Below are positions 33,376-41,764 of a stretch of 64,000 nucleotides of DNA, piece by piece; position 1 is the first letter of the stretch, and every line of letters begins with the position of its first letter. The DNA comes from Roseitranquillus sediminis (GTDB lineage: Bacteria; Pseudomonadota; Alphaproteobacteria; Rhodobacterales; Rhodobacteraceae): the NCBI RefSeq assembly GCF_016918935.1, contig NZ_JAFFOB010000005.1, forward strand, positions 1-64,000. The letters are read 5' to 3'. The position numbers were made by a program, and so were the translations under genes. The notes below the pieces were generated by a model. The model made no database searches, was not told the origin of the DNA, and saw only the letters and a list, made by a program, of their open reading frames with translations.

Positions 33376-33819
33376 TCACTCCTGGTTTTCGTCCTGGAGC
33401 TTGTAGAGCCGCGAGAGCGTGTATCCTTCCGGATTGACGCCGAGATCGGAGGCGACGCGCGCCTTCATGATCTCCTCGCCGCCGACGTGGCGGCCCAAAC
33501 CACCACCCGCGACAAACCTCGCGTTCTGGAACCGGTTGTCTTCAAGCGCATTGGCGATGATCTGCCGCTCGCCGAAGCTATGTCCGTCGGCGGTGAAGTT
33601 CATCGTATCGCGGGTGACGCCCCCGTTCGCACCGCTGCGAATGATGTGGGCGGCGCGGGAACGCTCGCCGGATTCGATGGCGTTGCGCAGGTCGACGAGC
33701 TGCGCGGCGCTGTAGACGCCGGCCGGGACGCCGAGGCTCCGCTCAAGCTGGCTCTCCGCGAGGACCGGCGAGGCGGCAACAACGGCGGCAAGGGCGTAGG
33801 AAACGATCTTGGTCAGCAT
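33376..33819 (-). CDS. Small secreted hypothetical protein
   Basis: A 147-residue protein starting MLTKIVSYALAAVVAASPVLA, a clear Sec signal peptide cleaved before ESQLERS. The mature part is polar, with SQLERSLGVPAGVYSAAQLVDLRNAIESG and ends near KLQDENQE. No catalytic motif or membrane segment is seen. Proteins of this kind are common in Rhodobacterales as periplasmic hypotheticals; I do not recognise a function. ATG 33819 has GGAGAAAGAA before it; an in-frame upstream start adds 12 residues that spoil the signal peptide. Confidence 0.75.
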   Translation of the reverse strand: MLTKIVSYALAAVVAASPVLAESQLERSLGVPAGVYSAAQLVDLRNAIESGERSRAAHIIRSGANGGVTRDTMNFTADGHSFGERQIIANALEDNRFQNARFVAGGGLGRHVGGEEIMKARVASDLGVNPEGYTLSRLYKLQDENQE

Positions 33820-34097
33820 TTCTTTTTCTCCATTCTGGAGGGCGAGTGCCCGCAATTTTCGAGTGACCCGACAAACGACTTCTCGCTCGCCGGTGAGATT
33901 TCAGGGCGATCTCAGCCCTTCATTCTGGTTTGACTGGCCGCGACCGGGTTATCCCTCATCGGAACGATCCGGCCTTTGGCCTTCTTCCGCTCCGGCTCCT
34001 GCGTTTCTCGCTCGGCTCCGGAACAACTGCTTTATAGCGCTTCGATCTTTCCGGTGCACTCGCAGAAGCTTTCCGGCTCTTTCCGGGAACCTTCCGG

Positions 34098-34715
34098 TCA
34101 GGGCGCGATGGAGCAGCAGCCCCGCAGAAGCTCTGGCGCGCCGTTCTCGCGGATCAGCGAGACGTCGAGGCCGTAGACGCGGTCCGACATTCCGTCGGAG
34201 CAGGCGGCCGTCGTGACAGATGCGGTGAGCCGTCCGTCCTGTCCCCGCGCGACGAGGGCGCGGCGGGGATCCCGAAAGACCCCGCTCGCCAGCACCGCGT
34301 CGAGGCGATAGCGCCGCTTCGGCACCTCCGGCGTGGCGTAGACGACGTCTCCGTCGTCCAGAGTGAGCGACCAGAAGGGTTCCGTCCCGACGCAGTGGAA
34401 GGTGCGCGGCAACCGCCCCTCATCCCAAACCCCGACCTGGTAGGCGAGATAGCGAAGCGAGACCCAGCCGCTGCGCCCGTCCACATTGACTTGCGCCCAG
34501 CCGCCCGACGCATCGTGCGCCACCACCTCGATGTCCTGCCGGTCAGGCGCGAAGCTGCTGATGGTCTCGGCCGAGGCGCTGGGCTTTGCGCGCACGTTCA
34601 GAACGTCGTCTGCCGCGACTCCGGTGACGGAGAAGAGCGTCGGCAGCACGTATTCCTGCGTCGCACCGGCCGGTCCGGCCGTGAGCAGCGCCAACGCCGC
34701 AAGGATCAGCTTCAT
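34098..34715 (-). CDS. SH3-domain protein with COG3650-like C-terminus
   Basis: A 205-residue secreted protein. The signal peptide MKLILAALALLTAGPAGA is followed by a bacterial SH3 domain (DDVLNVRAKPSASAETISSFAPD, GWAQVNVDGRSGWVSLRYL). The second half (FHCVGTEPFWSLTLDDGDVVY to CSDGMSDRVYGL) resembles the COG3650 family of small periplasmic proteins, with conserved Cys residues that may pair. It probably acts in the periplasm on cell wall or as a binding protein. ATG 34715 follows AGGAGG and overlaps the stop of a 23-codon ORF upstream. Confidence 0.8.
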   Translation of the reverse strand: MKLILAALALLTAGPAGATQEYVLPTLFSVTGVAADDVLNVRAKPSASAETISSFAPDRQDIEVVAHDASGGWAQVNVDGRSGWVSLRYLAYQVGVWDEGRLPRTFHCVGTEPFWSLTLDDGDVVYATPEVPKRRYRLDAVLASGVFRDPRRALVARGQDGRLTASVTTAACSDGMSDRVYGLDVSLIRENGAPELLRGCCSIAP

Positions 34716-34783
34716 GCCCGCACCTCCTGCACGATCGCAGGGTGCGTCCGACCCGCCGCGCAGGCAAGACCCGCCAGCGTCAT
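34712..34783 (-). CDS. Possible 23-codon coupling ORF between ctaG-like and SH3 genes
   Basis: A 23-codon frame (starting MTLAGLACAAGRTHPA, ending QEVRA) begins with an ATG that overlaps the stop of the CtaG-like gene (ATGA) and ends with a TGA that overlaps the ATG of the SH3 protein gene (ATGA). The AGGAGG of the SH3 gene lies inside it. It may be a translated link that couples the two genes, or the remains of a lost signal-peptide gene. Whether the peptide itself matters is unknown. Confidence 0.35.
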   Translation of the reverse strand: MTLAGLACAAGRTHPAIVQEVRA

Positions 34784-35448
34784 CCCGCGACCTCCGGTTC
34801 GCGCAGGAAACGTGCACCGAGGTGAAGAATGCCGAGGAGGTACGGCAGTCCGCCCCCGACCGCCATCATGAGCCCGCCCAGCCGCTGGTCGTCGAGCGGG
34901 CCGAGTCCGAGGATGCCCTGGCAGACGTCCGGGGAGTAGATAAGCCGCGGCGCGAGGGTCAGCAGGACCCCCAACACGGACATGTGCATGAAGCCCATGA
35001 GCATGGCGAGCATCCCGGCTGCTGCAGCCCGCCGCTCTGACCCGGCAAGGCCCGGCAGCCAGACGAGGACGCCAGCCGCGAGGAAGCTCGCCTGCTGGAT
35101 CGCGAAGATCCGGGGAAACATCGCCGCCGACTCGTGCAGCACGGGCACGTGCCAGCCCCATACGACCACCAGCTCCGCGAGGCCGGCGGCGAGCGCCACG
35201 GCCAGCCACGGCCCTCGCGGCGGGAGCGTGCCGAGCCGCGCTAAGCCCAGCGCGACCAGCGGCGCCGCGAGCAGCATCACCGACAAGTGGAGCGCCATAT
35301 GTGCCGAGAACGAGATCCGCGCGAGCTCTGGCATCGGCCCAAGCCACAGCCACGTCAGCAGGACAAGGCTGGCAGCAAGCGGCCAGTGGCGGCGAAGGCG
35401 CCGCTCTGGCTCCGGCTGGTTGCGGGTCGCGTCGCTCTGGCAAGGCAT
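34780..35448 (-). CDS. CtaG (caa3-type) family membrane protein
   Basis: A 222-residue inner-membrane protein of the cytochrome c oxidase assembly factor CtaG (PF09678) family, with about six helices. Conserved-looking features are the helix FSAHMALHLSVMLLAAPLVALG with its histidines, and MGFMHMSVLGVLLTLAPRLIY. In known members it helps copper delivery to oxidases. No oxidase genes are near. It is followed by two genes joined by overlapping start/stop codons. Confidence 0.82.
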   Translation of the reverse strand: MPCQSDATRNQPEPERRLRRHWPLAASLVLLTWLWLGPMPELARISFSAHMALHLSVMLLAAPLVALGLARLGTLPPRGPWLAVALAAGLAELVVVWGWHVPVLHESAAMFPRIFAIQQASFLAAGVLVWLPGLAGSERRAAAAGMLAMLMGFMHMSVLGVLLTLAPRLIYSPDVCQGILGLGPLDDQRLGGLMMAVGGGLPYLLGILHLGARFLREPEVAG

Positions 35449-35503
35449 CGCCGCAGGTTACGGCGGCGCCCCGCACCCGTCGAGCCGCCGGGGACGCAGC
35501 GCG

Positions 35504-36100
35504 TCAGCCGCGGCCGTTGCCTCTGCCGCCGCCGTTGCCGTTGCCATTGCCGCCGCGGTCGTCGCCGCGGCCGCCGCCGTTGCCGCGATCTTCGCTGCGA
35601 CCGTTGCCGTTGCCGCGTCCGGCGGTTTCCCGCTCCGCCGCCTTGTTTTCCTGCCGCTCGGCGCGCCGGGACTTGCCGTGGCCCCGCTCGCCCTTCGGGT
35701 CATCTGAGGATCGCACCTCGTCCAGCGTGACGACGCCGTCACCGTTTGCGTCGAACTTCGCCAGCGCGACCTGCGCCTCCGGGCCGAACGCGTGCTCGAA
35801 TTCGGGCGCTTCCAGCACTCCGTCGCCGTCGAGGTCGATTTCGCCGAACGTCTGCGGGTCGTCCTCTTCCTGCTGGCCCGCGCTGGCCTCGTCGCGGGTA
35901 ACGAGGCCGTCACCGTTCCCATCGAGCTTGGCCGCGACGTCACCCGCGACATCGCCGAAGCTCGCTTCAAGCTCGATCGAATCCAGTGCGCCGTCGCCGT
36001 TGGCGTCGATGTCGGCGAAGCTGACGCTCTGTGCCGAGGCCGAGACGGCCATGCCGAACAAGGCCGCGGTCACGGCCGCGATCGGAGACTTTTTCTGCAT
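35504..36100 (-). CDS. Secreted EF-hand calcium-binding protein with Gly/Asn-rich tail
   Basis: A 198-residue protein with a signal peptide (MQKKSPIAAVTAALFGMAVSASA). Four EF-hand loops follow: DIDANGDGALDSIE, KLDGNGDGLVTRDE, EIDLDGDGVLEAPE and KFDANGDGVVTLDE, each with Asp and Gly at calcium positions. From about residue 140 the chain becomes charged, then almost pure Gly-Asn-Arg-Asp-Gly repeats to the C-terminus. It is probably a periplasmic or surface calcium binder. ATG 36100 has AGGATCAG before it. The gene is divergent from the autotransporter gene. Confidence 0.85.
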   Translation of the reverse strand: MQKKSPIAAVTAALFGMAVSASAQSVSFADIDANGDGALDSIELEASFGDVAGDVAAKLDGNGDGLVTRDEASAGQQEEDDPQTFGEIDLDGDGVLEAPEFEHAFGPEAQVALAKFDANGDGVVTLDEVRSSDDPKGERGHGKSRRAERQENKAAERETAGRGNGNGRSEDRGNGGGRGDDRGGNGNGNGGGRGNGRG

Positions 36101-36286
36101 GTCTGATCCTGATGTTCGGGTCGATCTGCGCAACGGTATCAGGGCGGGCGGTGAACGAAGTCTTGAGGGCCGGCGGCGAGATGCGGCGGAGTTGCCTCAA
36201 CTGCGGCTGGTCTCCCAGCGCGAAAGAGAGCGTTAACCAGCGCCTCCTATAGCGGCCGGCGACCCCACCTTTGCCGCAGGTTCTCC

Positions 36287-38653
36287 ATGATCTCGCCACA
36301 CTCGCCGCGCCACGCGCTGCTCCTCGGCTGCACGATCCTGACTGTCGCCTCCACGCCGGCCTTCAGCCAGTCCGCCGCACCCGTCGCCGCCGCAACCACC
36401 GCTGCGGCGGGCGCCACTGGGGTAAGCGGCGTGCTTCTCGGCGGCCTCGCCCTCGCCGGCCTCGCCGCTGCGGCGGCCGGTGGTGGTGGTGGCGGCGGCA
36501 GTGGTGGCAGCGACGACAGCCCGTCGCAAAGCCGCTGGAGCGGCGGCGCGGGTCCTGTGTTCCGCTTCGGGCTCGACGAGGAAGTGCCCACCGGCACCTC
36601 CGCGGACTTCGAGACCGGCGAGTACCAGCGCAACTATTCGCTCTCCCTGATCGGCGCCAGCCACCGCTATGCGGACGGCGGCACCGGCCGTGGCACGCTC
36701 GGCGCGATCTTCGACACCGGGGCCGACGTCACCCATCGCGAACTGACCTTCGGCATCAACCGCGAGCGCAGCTATTCATACCACACCGGCACCGGAGACG
36801 TGCGCGACTTCGACGGCCACGGGACCGCGGTCGCCGGGATTGTCGCGGGCGAGCGGGACGGGTTCGGCATGCACGGCGTCGCCTTCGAGGCGAGCCTGAT
36901 GATCCTGCAAGGCCTCGCCCGGCCGGACGGGGACCCGTCGACGCACCTGACGATGCCCGTCACCTCCGCCTGGGCGGATGCGCAGCGGCGGGCCTACTCT
37001 GCGGGCGCGACTGCGATCAACCACAGCTGGACGCTGATCGACCCCCAGACGGATGGCTCATACCTCGTCACCGACTTCTCCGACCGCACCGACCTCGGCG
37101 GCTTTCTCGGTCATGATGTCGTGAGCGCGCTGTCGGAGAGTCGGACAAACGACCTCCTCACCGTCTTCGCCACCGGCAACGACGCCGCGACGCAGCCGAG
37201 CGCCGTCGCGGGCATACCGATCCATTTCGGCGAGTTCGCCGCTCACTGGGTCGCCGTCACCGCGGTCGACGCGGACAAGCGGCTCGCATCGTATGCGAAC
37301 GCATGTGGAATGGCGCAGGCCTTCTGCCTCGCCGCACCGGGCAGTGGCCTCCTGATGCCCGACTCGGTCCATGCGGCCGGATCGAGCGACCGATATCAGA
37401 TCGGCAGCGGCACGTCCTATGCCGCGCCGCACGTGACCGGCGCGGCGCTCCTGCTCAAGAGCCAGTTCCCCGAGCTGACGGCGCCCGAGATCACCACGAT
37501 CCTCTTCGACACCGCCGAGGATTTGGGCGCGCCCGGCATCGACGAAGTCTATGGTCGGGGCCTCCTCGACCTCGAGAACGCGGTCAGGCCGCAGGGCACG
37601 CTCAGTCTCCAGATGGCCCGGACCATCGGCGATGCCGAGACGGCGGACGAGTCCTTCGTCGCTGCTGCGGGCGGCTTCGGCACTGCGGTCACCGCCGCGC
37701 TGAGCGGACGCCACGTCATGGTCACGGACGGCTACGACCGCGGCTATGGCGCGGACATGGGTGATTTCGTGGCCAGCGGAGATCCGCTGTCGGGCGCCAG
37801 TGCCCGCATCCAGCGCTTCGCCCTCGACCGCAGCAGCGCCGCCAGCCTGCAGAGCGCCGGGCAGAGCCTGCACCTCGCGCGCGGCGACGACCACCTGGCG
37901 CTGTCGGCCGAGGGCGCGGGCTGGGCCGACGCCGAGGCGTTCGCCGCGCCCTACTCGGCCTTCCTCGACGACGCGACCTTCCTGCGCCACGAGGCAGCCC
38001 TCGGCGGCGGCGCCACTCTCCACGTCACCGGGGCGAGCGACACGGGCGGCGCCGGTGGCGCCTACATGGCGGGCGGGCTGGGCCTCGACTTCGGCGGCGG
38101 CAGCCTGACGTTCGAGCTGGGCCAGCTCAGCGAGAGCGGCAGCGTGCTCGGGACCTCCTTCGGCGGCGGCTTCGGCAGCGACACCGAGGCCGAGACCCGC
38201 TTCGCCCGCGTCGGCGGCAGCGTCGGCTTCGCACCGGGGCTCGCGCTGCACGCCTCGGCCAGCTGGGGCATCACCGACTTCGGCCAGGACGGCATCGTCA
38301 GCGGCGGGCGCGACATTGAGAGCACTGCCGTCGGCTTCGGCATCTCGGCGGAGGGCCTGCTGGGCGGCACCCTCACCGCCGGCGTGTCGCGTCCGCTGTC
38401 CATCGCGGGCGGCAAGCTCGATCTCGACGTGCCGGTGGCGCTGACCGCGGCTGCGGACGGAGTCCGCACGAACGGCGTCATCCGCGAGACGAACACCATC
38501 GATCTGGCCGAAGGCGAGGCTCCGCTCGACCTGCAGATCGGACACAGCATCGACTTCGGTCCTGCCCGCTTGGCCGCCGGCGGGCTCTACCGCGCCGCCG
38601 GCCCCGGCGAAGGGGATGTTGCGGCAACCGTCGGCCTCTCGATCAGCTTCTGA
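36287..38653 (+). CDS. Subtilisin-family (S8) serine protease autotransporter
   Basis: A 788-residue type V-secreted protease. The signal peptide ends near TPAFSQ, followed by an Ala- and Gly-rich stretch (residues 33-75) with a run of seven Gly. The S8 domain spans about 105-435 with the triad Asp143 (AIFDTGADV), His178 (FDGHGTAVAGI) and Ser377 (GTSYAAPHVTG). The C-terminal ~290 residues alternate polar and apolar as in a beta-barrel and end in Phe (GLSISF), the usual outer-membrane signal. It is likely displayed on or released from the cell surface. A strong terminator hairpin follows. Confidence 0.92.
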   Translation: MISPHSPRHALLLGCTILTVASTPAFSQSAAPVAAATTAAAGATGVSGVLLGGLALAGLAAAAAGGGGGGGSGGSDDSPSQSRWSGGAGPVFRFGLDEEVPTGTSADFETGEYQRNYSLSLIGASHRYADGGTGRGTLGAIFDTGADVTHRELTFGINRERSYSYHTGTGDVRDFDGHGTAVAGIVAGERDGFGMHGVAFEASLMILQGLARPDGDPSTHLTMPVTSAWADAQRRAYSAGATAINHSWTLIDPQTDGSYLVTDFSDRTDLGGFLGHDVVSALSESRTNDLLTVFATGNDAATQPSAVAGIPIHFGEFAAHWVAVTAVDADKRLASYANACGMAQAFCLAAPGSGLLMPDSVHAAGSSDRYQIGSGTSYAAPHVTGAALLLKSQFPELTAPEITTILFDTAEDLGAPGIDEVYGRGLLDLENAVRPQGTLSLQMARTIGDAETADESFVAAAGGFGTAVTAALSGRHVMVTDGYDRGYGADMGDFVASGDPLSGASARIQRFALDRSSAASLQSAGQSLHLARGDDHLALSAEGAGWADAEAFAAPYSAFLDDATFLRHEAALGGGATLHVTGASDTGGAGGAYMAGGLGLDFGGGSLTFELGQLSESGSVLGTSFGGGFGSDTEAETRFARVGGSVGFAPGLALHASASWGITDFGQDGIVSGGRDIESTAVGFGISAEGLLGGTLTAGVSRPLSIAGGKLDLDVPVALTAAADGVRTNGVIRETNTIDLAEGEAPLDLQIGHSIDFGPARLAAGGLYRAAGPGEGDVAATVGLSISF

Positions 38654-38660
38654 GAGGCCT

Positions 38661-38687
38661 GACCCCGGGCTCTCATCGCCCGGGGTC
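38661..38687. terminator. Bidirectional hairpin between convergent genes
   Basis: GACCCCGGGC pairs fully with GCCCGGGGTC across a seven-base loop, eight bases after the autotransporter stop. It covers the stop codon of the minus-strand 2-hydroxyacid dehydrogenase gene. Confidence 0.65.
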
Positions 38688-39650
38688 GCCCAGCTCGACC
38701 AGGTGCGCGGGCCGCTCGCCCCTCGCGTAGCGCCTGATGTTATCAGAGATCACGCGCTCTAGGCGGCGCTGGACCGCAGGCCCGCCAGAGCCCGCGACGT
38801 GGGGCGTGACAATGACATTCTTCATGGTCCAGAGCGGATGCCCCGGCGGCAATGGCTCGGGGTCGGTCACGTCGAGCGCGGCGCCGGCCAGTGCGCCGCG
38901 CGAGAGCGCATCGACCAGCGCCGCACCGTCGACAACCCCGCCGCGTGATACGTTGACCAGCACCGCGTGCGGCGGCAGAAGCGCAAGCTCGTCCGCGCCG
39001 ATCTGCGGCCCGGCACCGGGCGAGAGCGGCACCGCGACGACCAGCGCGTCGGATCGAGGCAGAAGCTCAGGCAGCGCCTCCACCGGCGCCACCTCGTCGG
39101 CCAGCGCGTTTGGCCGCGCCGTCCGGCTGACGCCGACGATCCGCGCGCCGAAGGGACGCAGCCGCCGCGCCGTCTCCTGCCCGATCTGACCGAAGCCGAG
39201 GATCGTCACGGTCTTGCGGTCGAGGCCATCGGCGCCGCCTGCATACTCCCGCGACCAGTCGCCCGCCTGCTGCTGGCGCAACGCGACCGGCAGACGCCGC
39301 AGCAGCGAGAGAAGGAGCATTACTGCATGGTCGGCGACTGGCGGGCCAAGCGCGGCACTCGCGTTCGATACCATCACGCCCGGCCGAACTCCGGAGGCTT
39401 GCAGCCGGTCATAGCCCGCGCTCCCCAGCTGGATCCAGGCTAGCTTCGGGGCGCGCCCGATCGCCTCCAGCACGTCGGGCGTGAGCGAGCCGTCCGGCGT
39501 GACCAGCACCTCCGCCTCCTCGACCGCCGCCACCAGCGCAGAGGCCGAGGGCACGACATCCACTTCGACGTCAGGTATCTGCGAAACAGCTTTGCCAAAT
39601 TCCGCGCCGCGCGCGGAGGACCAGATCGCGATGCGGATCATGCGGGCCAT
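38673..39650 (-). CDS. D-isomer-specific 2-hydroxyacid dehydrogenase
   Basis: A 325-residue NAD(P)-dependent dehydrogenase. The cofactor motif is ILGFGQIGQETA. Catalytic residues are Arg in NVSRGGVVDG, Glu in TDPEPLP and His in TPHVAGSGG. It has low visible similarity to the other two members in this window and is probably of different specificity. It lies downstream of the DeoR regulator gene on the same strand, after a gap of 119 bases that holds a TTGACA (complement of 39750-39755) but no good -10 box. Confidence 0.9.
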   Translation of the reverse strand: MARMIRIAIWSSARGAEFGKAVSQIPDVEVDVVPSASALVAAVEEAEVLVTPDGSLTPDVLEAIGRAPKLAWIQLGSAGYDRLQASGVRPGVMVSNASAALGPPVADHAVMLLLSLLRRLPVALRQQQAGDWSREYAGGADGLDRKTVTILGFGQIGQETARRLRPFGARIVGVSRTARPNALADEVAPVEALPELLPRSDALVVAVPLSPGAGPQIGADELALLPPHAVLVNVSRGGVVDGAALVDALSRGALAGAALDVTDPEPLPPGHPLWTMKNVIVTPHVAGSGGPAVQRRLERVISDNIRRYARGERPAHLVELGDPGR

Positions 39651-39769
39651 CTCGTACGGCCGCGGCGTCGCGGCGGGTGGCGGTCGGTCTGCATCGCGTC
39701 ATCTCCCTGCTCTTTTGCGGAGGCGCAAGATCGTCCGGCGCGGGAGGCTTGTCAAAGTTCTGCGACCCG

Positions 39770-40564
39770 TCACGTGCCAGGCGCAAGCAACACCTGCACG
39801 CCAGCCTCTGTCAGCGCGCCGGCAAGCTCGGGCGGCGGCTCGCGGTCGGCGATGACCGTGCCGAGGGCGCCAATTGCCGCGACCGATTCGAGGTGGCGCA
39901 TACCGAACTTGCTGGCGTCGATCAGGAAGTGCGGCGCCGCGGCCTGCCGCAGCATGGCGCGCTTGATCGCGGCGAAGCCCGCCACGCCCTCGCTCACGCC
40001 GCCGTCGTCCAACCCGGCCGCGCCGAGCAGGCACTTGTCCACGCTGTGCCGGCCGATGAAGTCGAGCGCCTCCGGTCCGGTGACGGCAGCCTCCGCCGGA
40101 AGATAGTCGCCCGGACAGAGCACCACCCGCGCGCCGCGGCTCTGGCCCAGGGCCATCGCCACCTGCAGGCTGTTGGTGATCGCCACGACCGCGGTCCCGG
40201 CAAAGGCAAGAAAGCGCGCGAGCTGCAGCGTCGTCGAGCCCGCGTCGATCATCAGCGTGTCGCCGTCCTGCACCAGGCTCGCAGCAAGGCGGCCGATCCG
40301 CTCGCGCTCGGGGAGGCGCGCGCGGTTGCGGGCGTCTAAGTCCGGGCGCAGGCCGGGCGGCGCGGCGGAAGCCCCGCCATGCGCCCGGCTGATGAGACCC
40401 GTGCGGCTCAGCTCCTCCACGTCGCGACGGACGGTCTCGGAGGAGACGCCGAAGCGGGTGGCGAGTTCGGCGATGCGGACGTGCGGCTTCAGCCGCAGCT
40501 CCAGCAGGATCTGGTCGCGCCGCTCCGTCTTGCGCAGCCGGCGCATGCCGGTGGTCTCGCCCAT
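39770..40564 (-). CDS. DeoR-family transcriptional regulator
   Basis: A 264-residue DeoR repressor. The N-terminal helix-turn-helix RIAELATRFGVSSETVRRDV is canonical, followed by LSRTGLISRAHGGA. The C-terminal effector domain (DGDTLMIDAGSTTLQLARFL, VDKCLLGAAGLD) is of the ribose-5-phosphate-isomerase-like kind that binds phosphorylated sugars or polyols. ATG 40564 follows GGAGG. It is divergent from the PhnD gene and probably controls that operon, which argues for a phosphorylated organic effector. Confidence 0.9.
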   Translation of the reverse strand: MGETTGMRRLRKTERRDQILLELRLKPHVRIAELATRFGVSSETVRRDVEELSRTGLISRAHGGASAAPPGLRPDLDARNRARLPERERIGRLAASLVQDGDTLMIDAGSTTLQLARFLAFAGTAVVAITNSLQVAMALGQSRGARVVLCPGDYLPAEAAVTGPEALDFIGRHSVDKCLLGAAGLDDGGVSEGVAGFAAIKRAMLRQAAAPHFLIDASKFGMRHLESVAAIGALGTVIADREPPPELAGALTEAGVQVLLAPGT

Positions 40565-40616
40565 CGCCGCGCCTCCTCGCGCCGGCCCTCTCGTCGCGGC
40601 ACTGTGGATCATCCCA

Positions 40617-40645
40617 ACTTTCGCTGACAAGGATGTTGCGAAGTG
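40617..40645. promoter_or_regulatory. Candidate DeoR operator in divergent region
   Basis: TTCGC (in ACTTTCGC, 40617-40624) and GCGAA (in GCGAAGTG, 40638-40645) form an inverted repeat in the 161-base gap between the DeoR and PhnD genes. TTTCG-type half-sites are common for this regulator family. Inference only. Confidence 0.35.
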
Positions 40646-40725
40646 CAAGCCGCGATGCTGTTATTCGCGCTGATCCGGACGCACTCAAGACGACCGGAGT
40701 CGACCAATCAGGAGGAGAGAAGAAG

Positions 40726-41712
40726 ATGCTCAGAGACCCTGCCATCCTCGGCGGATCGATGCTGGCGGCTCTCGCGCTCGGCGCGACGACGGCCATCGCG
40801 CAGGAGGAGTGCTCGAACCGTGGCCAACTCGACCAGATGTACTGCGACGCCGACGGCGATCTAGTCGCCGACGCGCCCGAGGACGACAGCCAACTCGTCA
40901 ACCCCGACACGCTCGTCTTCGCCTACACCCCGGTCGAGGATCCGGCGATCTACGAGGACATCTGGGAGCCGTTCATCCAGCACCTCGAGGAGGTGACGGG
41001 CAAGGACGTGCAGTTCTTCGCGGTGCAATCGAACTCGGCCGAGGTCGAGGCGATGCGCTCGGGTCGCCTGCACATTGCCGGCTTCTCCACCGGGCCGACG
41101 CCCTTCGCGGTGAACCTCGCCGGCGCCGTTCCGTTCGCCATCATGGGCTCCGACGACGGACGCTTCGGCTACACGCTGCAGGTCTACACCCAGGCCGACA
41201 GCGAGATCCAGGAGATGCCGGACCTCGCCGGCAAGCGGGTGGCACACACCTCGCCAACGTCGAACTCCGGCAACCAGGCGCCCCGCGCCCTCTTCCCCGA
41301 CCTCGGCGTGACGCCGGACGAGGATTACGAGGTGATCTATTCAGGCAGCCACGACCAGTCGATGCTGGGCGTCGTCGCTGGCGACTATGACGCGGCGCCG
41401 GTGGCGTCCGAGGTGGTCGACCGGATGGCCGAGCGCGGCCTCTACGACCCGGCGGAGGTCCGCATCGTCTGGGAGAGCCAGCCGTTCCCGACCACGTCCT
41501 ACGCCTACGCCCACAACCTCGCGCCGGAGCTGAAGGAGAGCATCGAGGAGGCGTTCTTCTCCTTCGACTTCGAGGGCACCGCGCTCGGCGAGGAGTTCAC
41601 CGGCGTCAGCCAATTCGTCCCGATCACCTACCAGGACGACTGGGCGATCATCCGCCAGATCCAGGCCGCCAATGGCGTCCAGTACACGCCCGAGGGCCTC
41701 GCGGCCGAATGA
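40726..41712 (+). CDS. PhnD-type ABC transporter binding protein
   Basis: A 328-residue periplasmic binding protein of the phosphate/phosphite/phosphonate PhnD family. The signal peptide ends near TTAIAQE. Family landmarks are LVFAYTPVEDP, the Ser/Thr-rich ligand loop FSTGPTPFAVN, HTSPTSNSGNQAPRALFPDLG and the late GVSQFVPITYQDDW. The N-terminal insert (ECSNRGQLDQMYCDADGDLVAD) has two Cys. ATG 40726 has AGGAGGAGAGAAGAAG before it. It leads an operon with an ATPase, two permeases and a phosphatase. The ligand is probably a phosphorus compound but need not be a phosphonate. Confidence 0.88.
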   Translation: MLRDPAILGGSMLAALALGATTAIAQEECSNRGQLDQMYCDADGDLVADAPEDDSQLVNPDTLVFAYTPVEDPAIYEDIWEPFIQHLEEVTGKDVQFFAVQSNSAEVEAMRSGRLHIAGFSTGPTPFAVNLAGAVPFAIMGSDDGRFGYTLQVYTQADSEIQEMPDLAGKRVAHTSPTSNSGNQAPRALFPDLGVTPDEDYEVIYSGSHDQSMLGVVAGDYDAAPVASEVVDRMAERGLYDPAEVRIVWESQPFPTTSYAYAHNLAPELKESIEEAFFSFDFEGTALGEEFTGVSQFVPITYQDDWAIIRQIQAANGVQYTPEGLAAE

Positions 41713-41719
41713 TGTCATG

Positions 41720-41748
41720 GGGTCCGGCCGCGACCATTGGCCGGACCC
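41720..41748 (+). promoter_or_regulatory. Intercistronic hairpin between PhnD- and PhnC-type genes
   Basis: GGGTCCGGCC (41720-41729) pairs fully with GGCCGGACCC (41739-41748) across a nine-base loop, seven bases after the binding-protein stop. There is no T run. Confidence 0.65.
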
Positions 41749-41764
41749 GCACAGGAGACGGACC

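Noticed and set aside
34712-35476. 254-codon frame overlapping the CtaG-like gene
   Set aside because: It is an alternate frame of the same strand. Only its last 23 codons, set off by overlapping start and stop codons, have any support.
37058-38545. Minus-strand open frame of 495 codons
   Set aside because: It lies opposite the autotransporter, which has an intact catalytic triad and barrel. The antisense product is low-complexity Ala/Glu/Arg.
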